From NCBI GenBank assembly GCA_017471085.1, contig JAFUWW010000071.1, positions 14,511 through 78,510 of the forward strand: a DNA stretch of 64,000 nucleotides. Direction: 5' to 3'. A model generated the notes under the pieces. The model saw nothing but the letters and a program-made list of their open reading frames with translations. It ran no database searches and had not been told where the DNA came from. Shown here in pieces: positions 7,539 through 16,638 of this stretch. Both the position numbers and the translations under genes were made by a program. This DNA comes from Bacteroidales bacterium. GTDB lineage: Bacteria; Bacteroidota; Bacteroidia; Bacteroidales; UBA932. Every line of letters begins with the position of its first letter. Position 1 is the stretch's first letter.

Positions 7539-9467
7539 TTAATCTTCCAATTGTTCCGACAAGGTGGCCCATTCTTCCGTATAGGCGTCCATGTCGCGCT
7601 TCAGGTTCAAATACTCCGCGGTCAGGTCCATGATGTCATCGTCCTTTCCGGGAGCGGCCAGCACTTTCTCAATCTCGGCCATCCGGGTTTCGTGACGGGC
7701 GATCTCCTTTTCCAGGAAACTGACCCGGTTGCGGACCTTCTTCAGCTCTTTCGACTCAGCCTTCCTGGCCTGGAACTGCCTGACCGACTCCTTTTTTTCT
7801 TCTGCCTGAGGCTTGGGAGTATCGGCCTGGACATGCCGTTCGAGTTCCGAGAGAGTCTCCAGTTTCCTCTTCTGCAGGAACTCCGACACGCTTCCCAGGT
7901 GTTCTTTCACCTTTCCGTCGCGGAATTCATACAGTTTGTCCACCAGTCCGTCCAGGAAATCACGGTCATGGGAAACGACAATAAGCGTGCCGTCAAAGGA
8001 AAGCAGAGCCTGCTTCAGGACGTCCTTGGAGCGGATGTCCATGTGGTTGGTCGGTTCGTCCAACGCCAGTACGTTATAGGAAGAGAGCATCAGCTTGGCC
8101 ATGCCCAGCCGGGCCCTTTCGCCGCCGCTGAGCACCGACACCCGTTTGTCGATGTCTTCTCCCTTGAAAAGGAAAGCGCCCAGGATATCGCGCAGTTTGG
8201 TCCGGATGTCCCCTACGGCTATCCTGTCCAGCGTACCGAACACGGTTTCAGAAGGATCCAGCACTTCTTCCTGATTCTGGGCATAATAGCCGATATGCAC
8301 ATTGTGCCCCACCTTGGCTTCCCCTTCCATCGGCTCCAATTCATTCATGATTACGCGCATGAGGGTGGTCTTTCCCTCACCGTTGCGGCCGATCAGGGCC
8401 ACTTTTTCACCGCGTTTGATTTCCATGTCGGCATGGGAGAAAACCACCTTCTGAGGATACCCGACGGTCAGGTCCGTCCCCTTGAAAACCACGTCCCCGG
8501 AGCGCTGCGCCGGCGGAAACTTGAGGGACAGGCGCGAATTGTCGGTTTCATCTATCTCAATCCGGTCCAGTTTCTCCAGGGCCTTGATGCGGGACTGCAC
8601 CTGATTGCTCTTTGTGGGCTTGTAGCGGAAACGGTTGATGAAATCTTCCGTCTTCTCGATCATCCGCTGCTGGTTCTCATAGGCCGCAGTCTGCTGGGCG
8701 ATCCTTTCGGAGCGCAGCACCACGTATTCGCTGTAAGGGACTTTGTAATCGTTGATATGGCCCAGGAGAATCTCCACGGTCCGTTTGGTCACGTTGTCCA
8801 GGAACTTCCTGTCGTGGGAAACCAGCAGAATGGCGCCCCGGAAAGCCTTCAGATAATCCTCGAACCACTCGATGGATTCAATGTCCAGGTGGTTGGTGGG
8901 CTCGTCCAGCAGGAGGACATCCGGCTTGGAAAGCAGGATCTTGGCCAGTTCTATGCGCATGTTCCATCCCTGGCTGAAGGTTTCGGTCCTGCGCTGCAGT
9001 TCATCGGCCTTGAATCCCAGGCCGAAGAGAACCTTTTCCGCCTGGGCGGCGGGTGATTCCCCGGTTTCCAGGCCAAGACGGTCGTTCAACGCATTCAGAC
9101 GGTCGATCAGGGCTGCGTATCCGGCCGATTCGTAGTCGGTCCGGTCCCCCAGCTGGGCGGTGATCCGCTCCATCTCCCGCTCCATTTCATGGATATAATC
9201 GAAAACGGAAAGCACCTCTTCCATCACCGTATGTCCCCGGTGATGCTCCATGATCTGCGGCAGATAGCCGATCCGGATGCCGGAAGGCAGGGCAACGGAT
9301 CCGGATGTCGGGGCCTGCTCCCCGGTAATCAGTTTCATCAAGGTCGATTTCCCGGCACCGTTCTTCCCCACCAGGCCGATCTTGTCGTTGTCGCTGATGT
9401 GGAAGTTGACGTTGTCCAGCAGGACAAAGCTGCCGAATGCAACTGTGACGTTGTTGATGGAAATCAT
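7539..9467 (-). CDS. ABC-F family ATPase (two ATP-binding domains, soluble)
   Basis: The 642-residue protein has no membrane segments and two ABC cassettes. Walker A motifs are GKNGAGKST (about residues 34-42) and GRNGEGKTT; Walker B with the following helix reads LLLDEPTNHLD and LALDEPTNHMD. The signature is canonical LSGGE in the second domain and FSQGW in the first. A basic linker with KPTKSNQVQSRIKALEK joins them, and the last about 100 residues form a coiled coil. ABC-F proteins act on the ribosome. Its ATG overlaps the tatC stop as ATGA (9464-9467). A role in drug resistance cannot be read from this. Confidence 0.92.
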   Translation of the reverse strand: MISINNVTVAFGSFVLLDNVNFHISDNDKIGLVGKNGAGKSTLMKLITGEQAPTSGSVALPSGIRIGYLPQIMEHHRGHTVMEEVLSVFDYIHEMEREMERITAQLGDRTDYESAGYAALIDRLNALNDRLGLETGESPAAQAEKVLFGLGFKADELQRRTETFSQGWNMRIELAKILLSKPDVLLLDEPTNHLDIESIEWFEDYLKAFRGAILLVSHDRKFLDNVTKRTVEILLGHINDYKVPYSEYVVLRSERIAQQTAAYENQQRMIEKTEDFINRFRYKPTKSNQVQSRIKALEKLDRIEIDETDNSRLSLKFPPAQRSGDVVFKGTDLTVGYPQKVVFSHADMEIKRGEKVALIGRNGEGKTTLMRVIMNELEPMEGEAKVGHNVHIGYYAQNQEEVLDPSETVFGTLDRIAVGDIRTKLRDILGAFLFKGEDIDKRVSVLSGGERARLGMAKLMLSSYNVLALDEPTNHMDIRSKDVLKQALLSFDGTLIVVSHDRDFLDGLVDKLYEFRDGKVKEHLGSVSEFLQKRKLETLSELERHVQADTPKPQAEEKKESVRQFQARKAESKELKKVRNRVSFLEKEIARHETRMAEIEKVLAAPGKDDDIMDLTAEYLNLKRDMDAYTEEWATLSEQLED

Positions 9468-10201
9468 TTCTTGCAGAGAAGGATGGAAAATTCGAACAAA
9501 CCGTACAAAGGAATGGCCAGGACAAACATGGAGAAAGGATCGCTCGGCGTAATGAAGGCAGCTAATATAAGAACGATTACAATGGCATACTTGCGCCAAT
9601 GCTTCAACTGCTCCCTATGCACGGCTCCAAGGCTGGAAAGCACCAGGATCACCGTGGGAAACTCAAACAGGATGCCTATCAGGAACACCATGGAGGTGAA
9701 CAACGACATGTACGAACTCAGGGAGATGGTGTTGACGATGGCATCGCTCACGCTGAAGTTGGCGAAGAACATCAGGCACACCGGCAGTACCACGAAATAG
9801 CCGACCACCACCCCCAGATAAAACAGGCCGGAAGACAGGCCGAAAGCTTTCCCCACTGCCTTTTTTTCGTTCTCATACAATGCCGGAGCGATGAATTTCC
9901 AGATTTCCCACACAATGAACGGGAAAGCCAGCACCACCCCGCAGAGCACCGACACCTTCATATAGGTGAAGAACTGGGCGGACAGGTCGATGTTGATGAG
10001 TTCCATGGAAAAATGCACGCCCGGAAGCCTGTAGAGCAGAAAATCGGGCTGCGTGGGCCACAAAACCGCCTTGAAAAGCGGTTTCGGGATACAGAGAAAG
10101 ATGACAGAGAGGAGCGCAACTGCCAGCACCGAGCGGAACAAGGTTCCCCTCAGTGCCTCCAGGTGGTCCCAGAAGGACATTTCGTTGTCTTGGGAAGACA
10201 C
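9464..10201 (-). CDS. tatC: Sec-independent protein translocase TatC
   Basis: The 245-residue polytopic protein starts MSSQDNEMSFWDHLEALRGTLFR without long runs of charge, with the conserved N-terminal glutamate in FWDHLEALR, and shows six hydrophobic segments and the PFIVWEIWKFIAPALYENEK block of the second loop. With TatA it exports folded proteins bearing twin-arginine signals. It sits one base after tatA and overlaps the ABC-F gene. Confidence 0.95.
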   Translation of the reverse strand: MSSQDNEMSFWDHLEALRGTLFRSVLAVALLSVIFLCIPKPLFKAVLWPTQPDFLLYRLPGVHFSMELINIDLSAQFFTYMKVSVLCGVVLAFPFIVWEIWKFIAPALYENEKKAVGKAFGLSSGLFYLGVVVGYFVVLPVCLMFFANFSVSDAIVNTISLSSYMSLFTSMVFLIGILFEFPTVILVLSSLGAVHREQLKHWRKYAIVIVLILAAFITPSDPFSMFVLAIPLYGLFEFSILLCKK

Positions 10202-10202
10202 T

Positions 10203-10412
10203 TTACTTTTCGTCCTTATGATAGGATTCGTCCACGTCCTTGATTTCCTTCTCCACCTCGTTCATCCCGTCTTTGAAACTCTTGACGCCTTTGCCGAGTC
10301 CTTTCATCAGTTCGGGAATCTTCTTGCCTCCGAAAAGAAGCAGAACCACAGCCACGATGGCAACGATTTCCCAAGTTCCAAGCATAATCAGCGGATACAT
10401 AATCTCAGGCAT
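10203..10412 (-). CDS. tatA: Twin-arginine translocase subunit TatA/E
   Basis: A 69-residue protein with one N-terminal membrane helix ([13 protein letters not shown]), the hinge FGGKKIPEL and an amphipathic helix ([18 protein letters not shown]), then an acidic tail. This is the standard TatA plan. The start may be ATG 10412, overlapping the thioesterase stop by eight bases, or ATG 10400 just after it. No separate TatB is visible here, which is normal for Bacteroidota. Confidence 0.9.
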   Translation of the reverse strand: MPEIMYPLIMLGTWEIVAIVAVVLLLFGGKKIPELMKGLGKGVKSFKDGMNEVEKEIKDVDESYHKDEK

Positions 10413-10818
10413 TAATAAATTTCTCAAACAATTCTACAATCGGTTCCGGGCAGCGGACAGGCCGGAAGGAGGCGCTGTCGATAAACCCCAACGTCACGGT
10501 TCCCTCTGCACAAACCACGCCATCCTGATTCACGACCGACTGCCTGATCACCATTTTGGCCATGGGAACACGGTTCACCTCGGCCGTCGCAGTAAGCACA
10601 TCCCCCATCCTGGCCGGGTAGCGGAAGTGGCATTCCACCGAAACGATGGGAACCTGGACACCCAGTTCACTTTCGCACTTTTCAATCGGGAAGCCAAGTT
10701 GGACCATCATCTCGTCCCTCGCAATCTCGAAGTAACGGATGTAATTGGAGTGGTGAACCACTGCCATTTGGTCGGTTTCGTAGTACCTAACCGGGAAAGT
10801 CGACTTAAAAATAGCCAT
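10405..10818 (-). CDS. Hot-dog fold acyl-CoA thioesterase (YbgC/FadM type)
   Basis: The 137-residue protein shows the 4HBT active-site pattern [20 protein letters not shown] near the N-terminus, with the catalytic aspartate in TDQMAVVHH, and a single hot-dog domain of the usual length. Enzymes of this group hydrolyse acyl-CoA or acyl-ACP thioesters; the substrate is not evident. It lies between valS and tatA in a minus-strand run. An imperfect hairpin at 10821-10849 separates it from valS. Confidence 0.88.
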   Translation of the reverse strand: MAIFKSTFPVRYYETDQMAVVHHSNYIRYFEIARDEMMVQLGFPIEKCESELGVQVPIVSVECHFRYPARMGDVLTATAEVNRVPMAKMVIRQSVVNQDGVVCAEGTVTLGFIDSASFRPVRCPEPIVELFEKFINA

Positions 10819-10820
10819 AA

Positions 10821-10849
10821 CAAAAATGTTATCAATATAAACAATTTTG
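10821..10849. repeat. Imperfect hairpin between valS and the thioesterase gene
   Basis: CAAAAATGTT and AACAATTTTG form a 10-position stem with one mismatch and a 9-base loop. It may weakly terminate or process the valS transcript before the Tat genes. Confidence 0.4.
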
Positions 10850-10851
10850 TT

Positions 10852-13509
10852 TTACTTGCTGGCTTTCAGCTGATCAATCTTTGTTTCAAGGCTTTCAATC
10901 CTGGAGAGGGCGTCAGCCTCCTTTTTCCGCTCATTTTCGATCACGGCAGCCGGAGCATTGGAAACAAAGCGTTCGTTGGACAGTTTTCCGCGGACGCCAG
11001 AGAGGAATTTCTGCTGATGTTCCAGTTCCTTTTCGGCTTTTTCAATCTCTTCCTGAACGTTCACCAAACCGTCCAGAACCACCAGCATTTCGTGCGTGCG
11101 AACCAGGAATCCAACGCCCTGGGCGTCACCGAAACTATCGGTCAAGGACACATCGGCCCCGGCCATCTTGGCGATCACGGGGAGCATGTCCTGCGGGAAA
11201 GCGGTCCCCTTGATCTTGAGGGTGAGGATTTCCTTGGGAGCGATGTTGCGCTGGTTGCGGACGCCGCGCACTCCGTTTACGGCCTCCATGGCAAGAGTGA
11301 AGTTCTCCAGCGTCGCAGGATCATAAGCTCCTGCCTTGGGAGTTGCGGCATACATGATGGTCTCCCCTTCCTTCCGGTCGGCCAGGTCTTGCCAGAGTTC
11401 CTCGGTGATGAACGGCATCACGGGATGGATGAGCTTGAGCAGCGCCTCGAAGAATTCCAGCGTGGCATTATAGGTGACCCGGTCTACCGGCTGTCCGTAA
11501 GCAGGCTTGATGGCCTCCAGATAGCAGGAGCAGTAATCGTCCCAGAACAACTTATAAATGGTCATCAGAGCATCGGAGATGCGGAATTTGCTGTAATGGT
11601 CTTCCACCAGGCCGATGGTCTCGGAGAGTTTGGCACGGAACCATTCGGTGGCCGCTTTGGCGGCAGCGCCGGGTTCCAGGGTCTCGTCTACCGCGAATCC
11701 CTTCACCAGACGGTAGCTGTTCCAGATTTTGTTGCAGAATGCGGCGCCCTGCTTGATCTGGGCCTCATCGTAGAAGATGTCGTTGCCGGCGCTGGAGCAA
11801 AGAAGCATGCCGATACGGACGGCATCGGCCCCATAGGTTTGGATCAGGTCCAGCGGGTTGGGGCTGTTGCCCAGGGTCTTGGACATCTTACGGCCGATCT
11901 TGTCGCGGACAATGCCGGTGAAATAGACGTTGGAGAAGGGTTCCTTGCCCATGAATTCCTCACCTGCCATGATCATGCGGGCCACCCAGAAGAAGATGAT
12001 GTCCGGGCCTGTTACCAGGTCGTTCGTGGGATAATAATAGGCCAGGTCTTTATTGGGCTTGTGGTCCGGATGGCCGGGCATCTGAGGATCGAACACGGAG
12101 ATGGGCCAGAGCCAGGAGCTGAACCAGGTATCCAGCACATCCTCATCCTGGCGGAGATCTTCCATCTTGATATCCGGGTCGATAGCCTGGGCCGCCTTAA
12201 GCGCCGCTTCCGGTGTGGATTCTACCACGTACTGGCCGTCGGGCAGGTAATAGGCGGGAATACGCTGCCCCCACCAGAGCTGGCGCGAGATGCACCAGTC
12301 TCGGGCGTTCTCCATCCAGTGGCGGTAGGTGTTCACGTATTTCTCGGGAATGAACTTGGTGCGTCCGCTCTCCACGGTTTCAAGGGCCGTCTTGGCCAGG
12401 GATTCCATCTTCAGGAACCACTGGGCAGACAAGCGCGGCTCAATCACGGCGTCAGTACGCTCCGAATATCCCACCGGAGAAATGTATTCTTCGGTCTTCA
12501 CCAGGTTGCCGGATTCTTCCAGCATCTTCACAATCTTCTTGCGGGCGACGAAACGGTCCTCGCCTACCAGGATCCGGGCTTTCTCGTTCAGCTTTCCGTG
12601 CTCGTCGATGATGTCCAGCACAGGCAGGTTGTGCCTGAGGCCGATTTCGTAGTCGTGCACGTCGTGCGCAGGGGTCACCTTGAGGCAGCCGGTACCGAAG
12701 TCCATTTCCACGTAGGAGTCTTCGATCACGGGGATTTCCTTATTGATGAGCGGGATGAGCACTTTCTTGCCCTTGAGCCAGAAATGGCGTTCATCGGCCG
12801 GGTTCACGCAGATGGCGGCATCGGCCATGATGGTTTCCGGACGGGTGGTGGCGATCACGAGATACTGGTCGGTGGGGTTGCCGTTTCCGTCGGAAATGTA
12901 ATACTTAAGGTGATAAAAATGGCTCTTGGTGTCTTTGTGGATCACCTCGTCGTCGCTCACGGCCGTGAGGGCCTCAGGGTCCCAGTTCACCATTCTCACG
13001 CCTTTGTAGATCCAGCCTTTCTTGTAGAAATATACAAAGGTATTGATCACAGCCTCAGACAGTTCCGGCTCCATGGTGAAGCGGGTACGGTCCCAGTCGC
13101 AGGAGGCGCCGAGCTTGCGGAGCTGCTGCAGGATGATGCCGCCGTGCTCTTCTTTCCATTCCCAGGCATGCTTCAGGAATTCTTCCCGGCCGATGTCTTC
13201 CTTGCTGATTCCCTGCGCCTTGAGTTTGGCCACCACCTTGCTCTCCGTCGCGATGGAGGCATGGTCCGTACCGGGCACCCAGCAGGCGTTCTTGCCGTCC
13301 ATGCGGGCCTTGCGGATGAGGACATCGTTGAGGGTATTGTTGAGCACATGGCCCATATGCAGGATTCCGGTCACGTTGGGCGGCGGAATCACGATGGTAT
13401 AGGGTTCCTTCTCGTTCGGCTCGCTATGGAAGCACTTGTGTTCCAGCCAATACTGGTACCATTTGTCCTCCACCTGGGCGGCACTGTACTTTGCGGCTAA
13501 TTCTTTCAT
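10852..13509 (-). CDS. valS: Valyl-tRNA synthetase
   Basis: The 885-residue class I synthetase charges tRNA-Val. The N-terminal PPPNVTGILHMGH holds the HIGH-type signature, KMSKTLGNSP the KMSKS loop, and the editing domain lies between (WVPGTDHASIATE before it and TTRPETIMADAAICVNP inside it). The C-terminus ends in a coiled-coil arm rich in E and K. ATG 13509 is preferred over an upstream frame extension because it matches family N-termini (MKELAAKYSAAQVEDKWY) and follows the promoter at 13573-13603 by a leader of about 60 bases. Confidence 0.97.
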   Translation of the reverse strand: MKELAAKYSAAQVEDKWYQYWLEHKCFHSEPNEKEPYTIVIPPPNVTGILHMGHVLNNTLNDVLIRKARMDGKNACWVPGTDHASIATESKVVAKLKAQGISKEDIGREEFLKHAWEWKEEHGGIILQQLRKLGASCDWDRTRFTMEPELSEAVINTFVYFYKKGWIYKGVRMVNWDPEALTAVSDDEVIHKDTKSHFYHLKYYISDGNGNPTDQYLVIATTRPETIMADAAICVNPADERHFWLKGKKVLIPLINKEIPVIEDSYVEMDFGTGCLKVTPAHDVHDYEIGLRHNLPVLDIIDEHGKLNEKARILVGEDRFVARKKIVKMLEESGNLVKTEEYISPVGYSERTDAVIEPRLSAQWFLKMESLAKTALETVESGRTKFIPEKYVNTYRHWMENARDWCISRQLWWGQRIPAYYLPDGQYVVESTPEAALKAAQAIDPDIKMEDLRQDEDVLDTWFSSWLWPISVFDPQMPGHPDHKPNKDLAYYYPTNDLVTGPDIIFFWVARMIMAGEEFMGKEPFSNVYFTGIVRDKIGRKMSKTLGNSPNPLDLIQTYGADAVRIGMLLCSSAGNDIFYDEAQIKQGAAFCNKIWNSYRLVKGFAVDETLEPGAAAKAATEWFRAKLSETIGLVEDHYSKFRISDALMTIYKLFWDDYCSCYLEAIKPAYGQPVDRVTYNATLEFFEALLKLIHPVMPFITEELWQDLADRKEGETIMYAATPKAGAYDPATLENFTLAMEAVNGVRGVRNQRNIAPKEILTLKIKGTAFPQDMLPVIAKMAGADVSLTDSFGDAQGVGFLVRTHEMLVVLDGLVNVQEEIEKAEKELEHQQKFLSGVRGKLSNERFVSNAPAAVIENERKKEADALSRIESLETKIDQLKASK

Positions 13510-13572
13510 ATTTTGTATGGTTTCTTTGCTTACTATTCCGCACCCCACATGCGGGAGGGCGCGTAAAACTTA

Positions 13573-13603
13573 CAAAAGTACGTTTTTTTTGCCATACTTG
13601 CAA
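13573..13603 (-). promoter_or_regulatory. Promoter of valS
   Basis: TTG (13603-13601), 20 bases, then TACTTTTG (13580-13573) on the minus strand. It probably drives valS and the Tat/ABC-F block behind it. Confidence 0.75.
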
Positions 13604-13630
13604 CCACCCCGGCTGCAGAAAGGCCCGGCG

Positions 13631-13661
13631 TTGTTTTTTTCATGAGCTTTCCCTATTTTTG
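13631..13661 (+). promoter_or_regulatory. Promoter of the secreted protein gene at 13666
   Basis: TTG at 13631-13633, 20 bases, TATTTTTG at 13654-13661. The ATG at 13666 begins only four bases after the box, so the transcript is likely leaderless or nearly so. Confidence 0.7.
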
Positions 13662-13665
13662 CAGC

Positions 13666-14331
13666 ATGATAAAACGACTTACGCTCCTGCTCCTGATTGC
13701 CATCGGCCTCTCTACGGCCTTAATGGCTCAAAATGCCGGCTCCCAAGGCATGCCGGACGATGTCTATTACCTGCTGCCTTCCTTCCAGAATGGCTATGTG
13801 TACATCCGCGGACAGATGCCGGCCCAGGGCAAGCTGAACATCTGCGCGGTGGACAACTCCCTGCGCTTCATGGACGACAACGGCGTAGAAATGGAAGCCT
13901 CGGACCCCGACCAGATTTTGAAAGTGGTCATCGACACGGTCTCCTTTCTCAGGTATCGGGCTATTTTTTACCGGCAGTACCCCGTGAATACCGACATCGG
14001 CGTGGCGCTCCGCCGTAAAGTCCAGATTATCAGCGACCAGACGAACGCCGCCTATGGCGGGACGTCGCGCACCAGCGCTACCAGCCAATACAGCACCCTG
14101 TATACGGAAGGCGGAACGTTCCATCTGGACCAGAACAAGAAATACCCCTACGAGGTTTCCGAAACTATCTCCATCTACCAGGGCAACACCGTTTTTCCTT
14201 TCAACAAGAAGCAGCTCCGAAAACTCTTCCCCGCCAGGAAGGCCGATATCGATGCCTGGTTCAGCTCCGGCAACTCCCTTCCCCGCACCGTGGACGAAGC
14301 CCGCGAATTGCTGGAACGCTTTGCCGACTGA
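13666..14331 (+). CDS. Secreted protein of unknown function
   Basis: The 221-residue protein has a clean signal peptide (MIKRLTLLLLIAIGLSTALM, cut near AQNAG) and no lipobox cysteine, so it should reach the periplasm or beyond. The body has several predicted strands (VYYLLPSFQNGYVYIRG, GKLNICAVDNSLRF) and an alternating C-terminal region (PFNKKQLRKLFPARKADIDA). I do not recognise the family. It has its own promoter and sits between valS (divergent) and gltS. Confidence 0.7.
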   Translation: MIKRLTLLLLIAIGLSTALMAQNAGSQGMPDDVYYLLPSFQNGYVYIRGQMPAQGKLNICAVDNSLRFMDDNGVEMEASDPDQILKVVIDTVSFLRYRAIFYRQYPVNTDIGVALRRKVQIISDQTNAAYGGTSRTSATSQYSTLYTEGGTFHLDQNKKYPYEVSETISIYQGNTVFPFNKKQLRKLFPARKADIDAWFSSGNSLPRTVDEARELLERFAD

Positions 14332-14346
14332 CCGTCCCGGACGTCC

Positions 14347-14377
14347 TTGCTTTCCTGCGGGATTCTTGCTACTTTTG
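14347..14377 (+). promoter_or_regulatory. Promoter of gltS
   Basis: TTG at 14347-14349, 20 bases, TACTTTTG at 14370-14377, 26 bases before the gltS ATG. Confidence 0.7.
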
Positions 14378-14402
14378 TTCCCGACGAATAAAACCGGTTG
14401 CA

Positions 14403-15629
14403 ATGCAGGCTTTGAATCTGGACATGTACATGACGGCGGGCGTGGGGGTTGTTGCGCTGCTGCTCGGGTTGTTTTTTACCAGGTCGCTGCCGCTGCTGAA
14501 GAAGCTGTGCATTCCGGCGCCGGTTTCGGGCGGTCTGGCGGTCTCGCTGGCAACCCTGCTGTGCCACGCCCTCCTGGGCCTGGATTTTGACTTCGACGGC
14601 ACCGTCAAAGACATCTGCATGATGCTGTTTTTCACTTCGGTGGGGTTTCAGTCCAACCTGCGGGTTCTGAAACAGGGCGGAAAGCCGCTGCTGGTGATGA
14701 TCGGCCTGGTGGCCATCCTCATCGTCATCCAGAATTTACTTTCAGTAGGTATCGCCAAGGGGTTGCAGCTTAATCCTTTACTTGGCATGGCAACCGGGTC
14801 GATTCCGATGAGCGGCGGTCATGGGACGGCCGGCGGTTTCTCTCCTGTCCTGGAGAAGATGGGGCTGACGGGAGCGTCGTCCATAAACATGGCGGCGGCC
14901 ACCTTCGGCCTGGTGGCGGGGTCCCTGATAGGCGGCCCGGTCGGCGAGATGCTCATCCGCAGGCACAGACTTGCAAAAGAAGCCGGCGACTCCCCTTTCA
15001 CCTCCAGCTACGAAAAGAATGCTTCGGAAACTCTGGGCGGAGAGGAGCACATGGTCACGGAAGACCGCTCGCTGATGCATTACACGGAAGCGTCTTGCAT
15101 TCTGCTGCTTACGATGGCGCTGGGAATGGGGCTGAGCAAACTCCTCGCCCTTACCGGCATCACCTTCCCTACCTATTTCGGAGCCCTGATTGTCGGAGCC
15201 GTCCTCCGGAACTGTTTTGAAGGGTCCGGCTCCAAAGAGAAACTCCGCCTGGACGAGATTGTCGCCATCGGCAATATCTGTCTCTCCCTTTTTCTGGGGA
15301 TGGCGATGGCAACGCTCAAACTCTGGGAACTGTCCGGCCTGATGCTGCCGCTGCTGGTAATCCTGCTCTCTCAGGCGGCTTTCATGGTGCTGTATGCCTG
15401 TTTTGTCGCCTTCCCCGCCCTCGGGAAAAATTACGATGCCGCCGTGCTGGTAAGCGGCCTTTGCGGGTTCGGCCTGGGTGCCACGCCCAATGCCATGGCC
15501 AATATGTCGGCCGTCTGTTTCAAATACCAGTATGCCGTCAAGCCCTTTATCATCGTCCCCATCATCGGGGCCATGTTCGTGGACATCATCAATACCGGTG
15601 TCATCACCGTGTTTTTGAACCTGCTGTAA
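14403..15629 (+). CDS. gltS: Sodium/glutamate symporter GltS
   Basis: The 408-residue membrane protein has about ten hydrophobic helices in two inverted halves. The re-entrant loops show GSIPMSGGHGTAGG near residue 135 and GLCGFGLGATPNAMANM near residue 355, both typical of GltS. It imports glutamate with sodium across the inner membrane. It has its own promoter and ends before an intrinsic terminator, so it is monocistronic. Confidence 0.95.
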   Translation: MQALNLDMYMTAGVGVVALLLGLFFTRSLPLLKKLCIPAPVSGGLAVSLATLLCHALLGLDFDFDGTVKDICMMLFFTSVGFQSNLRVLKQGGKPLLVMIGLVAILIVIQNLLSVGIAKGLQLNPLLGMATGSIPMSGGHGTAGGFSPVLEKMGLTGASSINMAAATFGLVAGSLIGGPVGEMLIRRHRLAKEAGDSPFTSSYEKNASETLGGEEHMVTEDRSLMHYTEASCILLLTMALGMGLSKLLALTGITFPTYFGALIVGAVLRNCFEGSGSKEKLRLDEIVAIGNICLSLFLGMAMATLKLWELSGLMLPLLVILLSQAAFMVLYACFVAFPALGKNYDAAVLVSGLCGFGLGATPNAMANMSAVCFKYQYAVKPFIIVPIIGAMFVDIINTGVITVFLNLL

Positions 15630-15656
15630 CTGATTCATCAGCAACCGCTCAGCATG

Positions 15657-15681
15657 ACCCGGCCCTTGCAGCCGGGTTTTT
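15657..15681 (+). terminator. Intrinsic terminator after gltS
   Basis: ACCCGGC and GCCGGGT pair around a 7-base loop, followed by a run of T ending at 15681. It lies 28 bases after the gltS stop. Confidence 0.85.
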
Positions 15682-15746
15682 GCGGCATGAATCAAATTTC
15701 CATCTAAAGCAAAATAGTGTTAACTTTGCAACAAATACGATTTATT

Positions 15747-16109
15747 ATGGACAACAACAATAACCAGCCCAAACCGCAGAACCAGCTGAGTCTGGAGCTG
15801 AATCCCCAGCTGACCAAAGTCTCCTACTCCAACCTCGCCATCATCTCGCATTCCCGGGCGGAATTCGTGATCGATTTTGCCGCCACCCTACCCGGCATGC
15901 CCAAAGCCCTCGTGAGCGACCGCATCGTAATGACTCCGGAGCACACCAAACGCCTGATGAACGCCCTGTTCGACAATATTTCCAAGTACGAGGCCCAGTT
16001 CGGCGTAATCGACCTTTCGGGCAATAAGAGCGGTGGCAGCAATGCCCAAGGCGGCGCCACCTTCAACCTGGGAGATTTCGGCCCCTTCGGCGGCGGAAAC
16101 AAGTCGTAG
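15747..16109 (+). CDS. DUF3467 domain protein
   Basis: The 120-residue protein matches DUF3467: VSYSNLAIISHSRAEFVIDF, then LPGMPKALVSDRIVMTPEHT and NISKYEAQFG. The tail is glycine-rich (GGSNAQGGATFNLGDFGPFG). Its function is unknown. ATG 15747 follows TAACTTTG (15721-15728), whose upstream partner is weak. The HAD phosphatase gene begins five bases after its stop, so the two with maf form a likely operon. Confidence 0.85.
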   Translation: MDNNNNQPKPQNQLSLELNPQLTKVSYSNLAIISHSRAEFVIDFAATLPGMPKALVSDRIVMTPEHTKRLMNALFDNISKYEAQFGVIDLSGNKSGGSNAQGGATFNLGDFGPFGGGNKS

Positions 16110-16113
16110 GCCT

Positions 16114-16635
16114 ATGGACCTGAGAAAAATCAAGGCCTTTGCCTTTGACATCGACGGGGTAGCCACCGACGGAGGCCTTCTGTGCAACTCGGAAGGCGAT
16201 TTCCTGCGCATCTACGATGCCAAGGACGGCTTTGCCATCCGCATGGCTTCCATGAACGGATATCCGGTGGCAGTAATAACCGGAGGCAGTTCCGAAAGTA
16301 TACGGAAACGCATGACTGCCAGCGGAGTAAAGCCGGAAGATGTGTTTCTGCACTGCCGGAACAAGATGGATGAATTCCACATTTTCTGCGACCGCTACAA
16401 TCTGAAAGCGGAAGACGTCATGTACTTCGGGGACGATATCCCGGATGTGGAAGTGCTGGAAGCCTGCGGCTGCGGCGTATGCCCTTCGGATGCCGTTGAG
16501 GAGGCCGCCCGTGCCGCCGACTGGATGACCGAAGCCGCCGGAGGCAAAGGCTGTATCCGCGAGGCGATCGAGAAAACGATGAAAAAGCAGGGAAAATGGA
16601 TATTCGACCCTGTCGTGTACAAAAAGCAGTTCTAA
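16114..16635 (+). CDS. kdsC: KdsC-like HAD phosphatase (3-deoxy-D-manno-octulosonate 8-phosphate phosphatase family)
   Basis: The 173-residue protein is a HAD enzyme without a cap: FDIDGVATDGG with nucleophile D12 and acid D14, VITGGSSESIRKR as motif II, and GDDIPDVEVL as motif IV. This order and length fit KdsC, which removes phosphate from KDO-8-phosphate in lipopolysaccharide synthesis. Related phosphatases on other sugar acids share the motifs, so the substrate is probable rather than certain. It starts five bases after the DUF3467 gene and precedes maf by three. Confidence 0.85.
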   Translation: MDLRKIKAFAFDIDGVATDGGLLCNSEGDFLRIYDAKDGFAIRMASMNGYPVAVITGGSSESIRKRMTASGVKPEDVFLHCRNKMDEFHIFCDRYNLKAEDVMYFGDDIPDVEVLEACGCGVCPSDAVEEAARAADWMTEAAGGKGCIREAIEKTMKKQGKWIFDPVVYKKQF

Positions 16636-16638
16636 GGA

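Noticed and set aside
10240..13500. Very long open frame (over 1000 codons) on the plus strand
   Set aside because: It is antisense to valS, whose synthetase motifs are complete. The histidine- and glycine-rich product is typical of the reverse strand of GC-rich genes.
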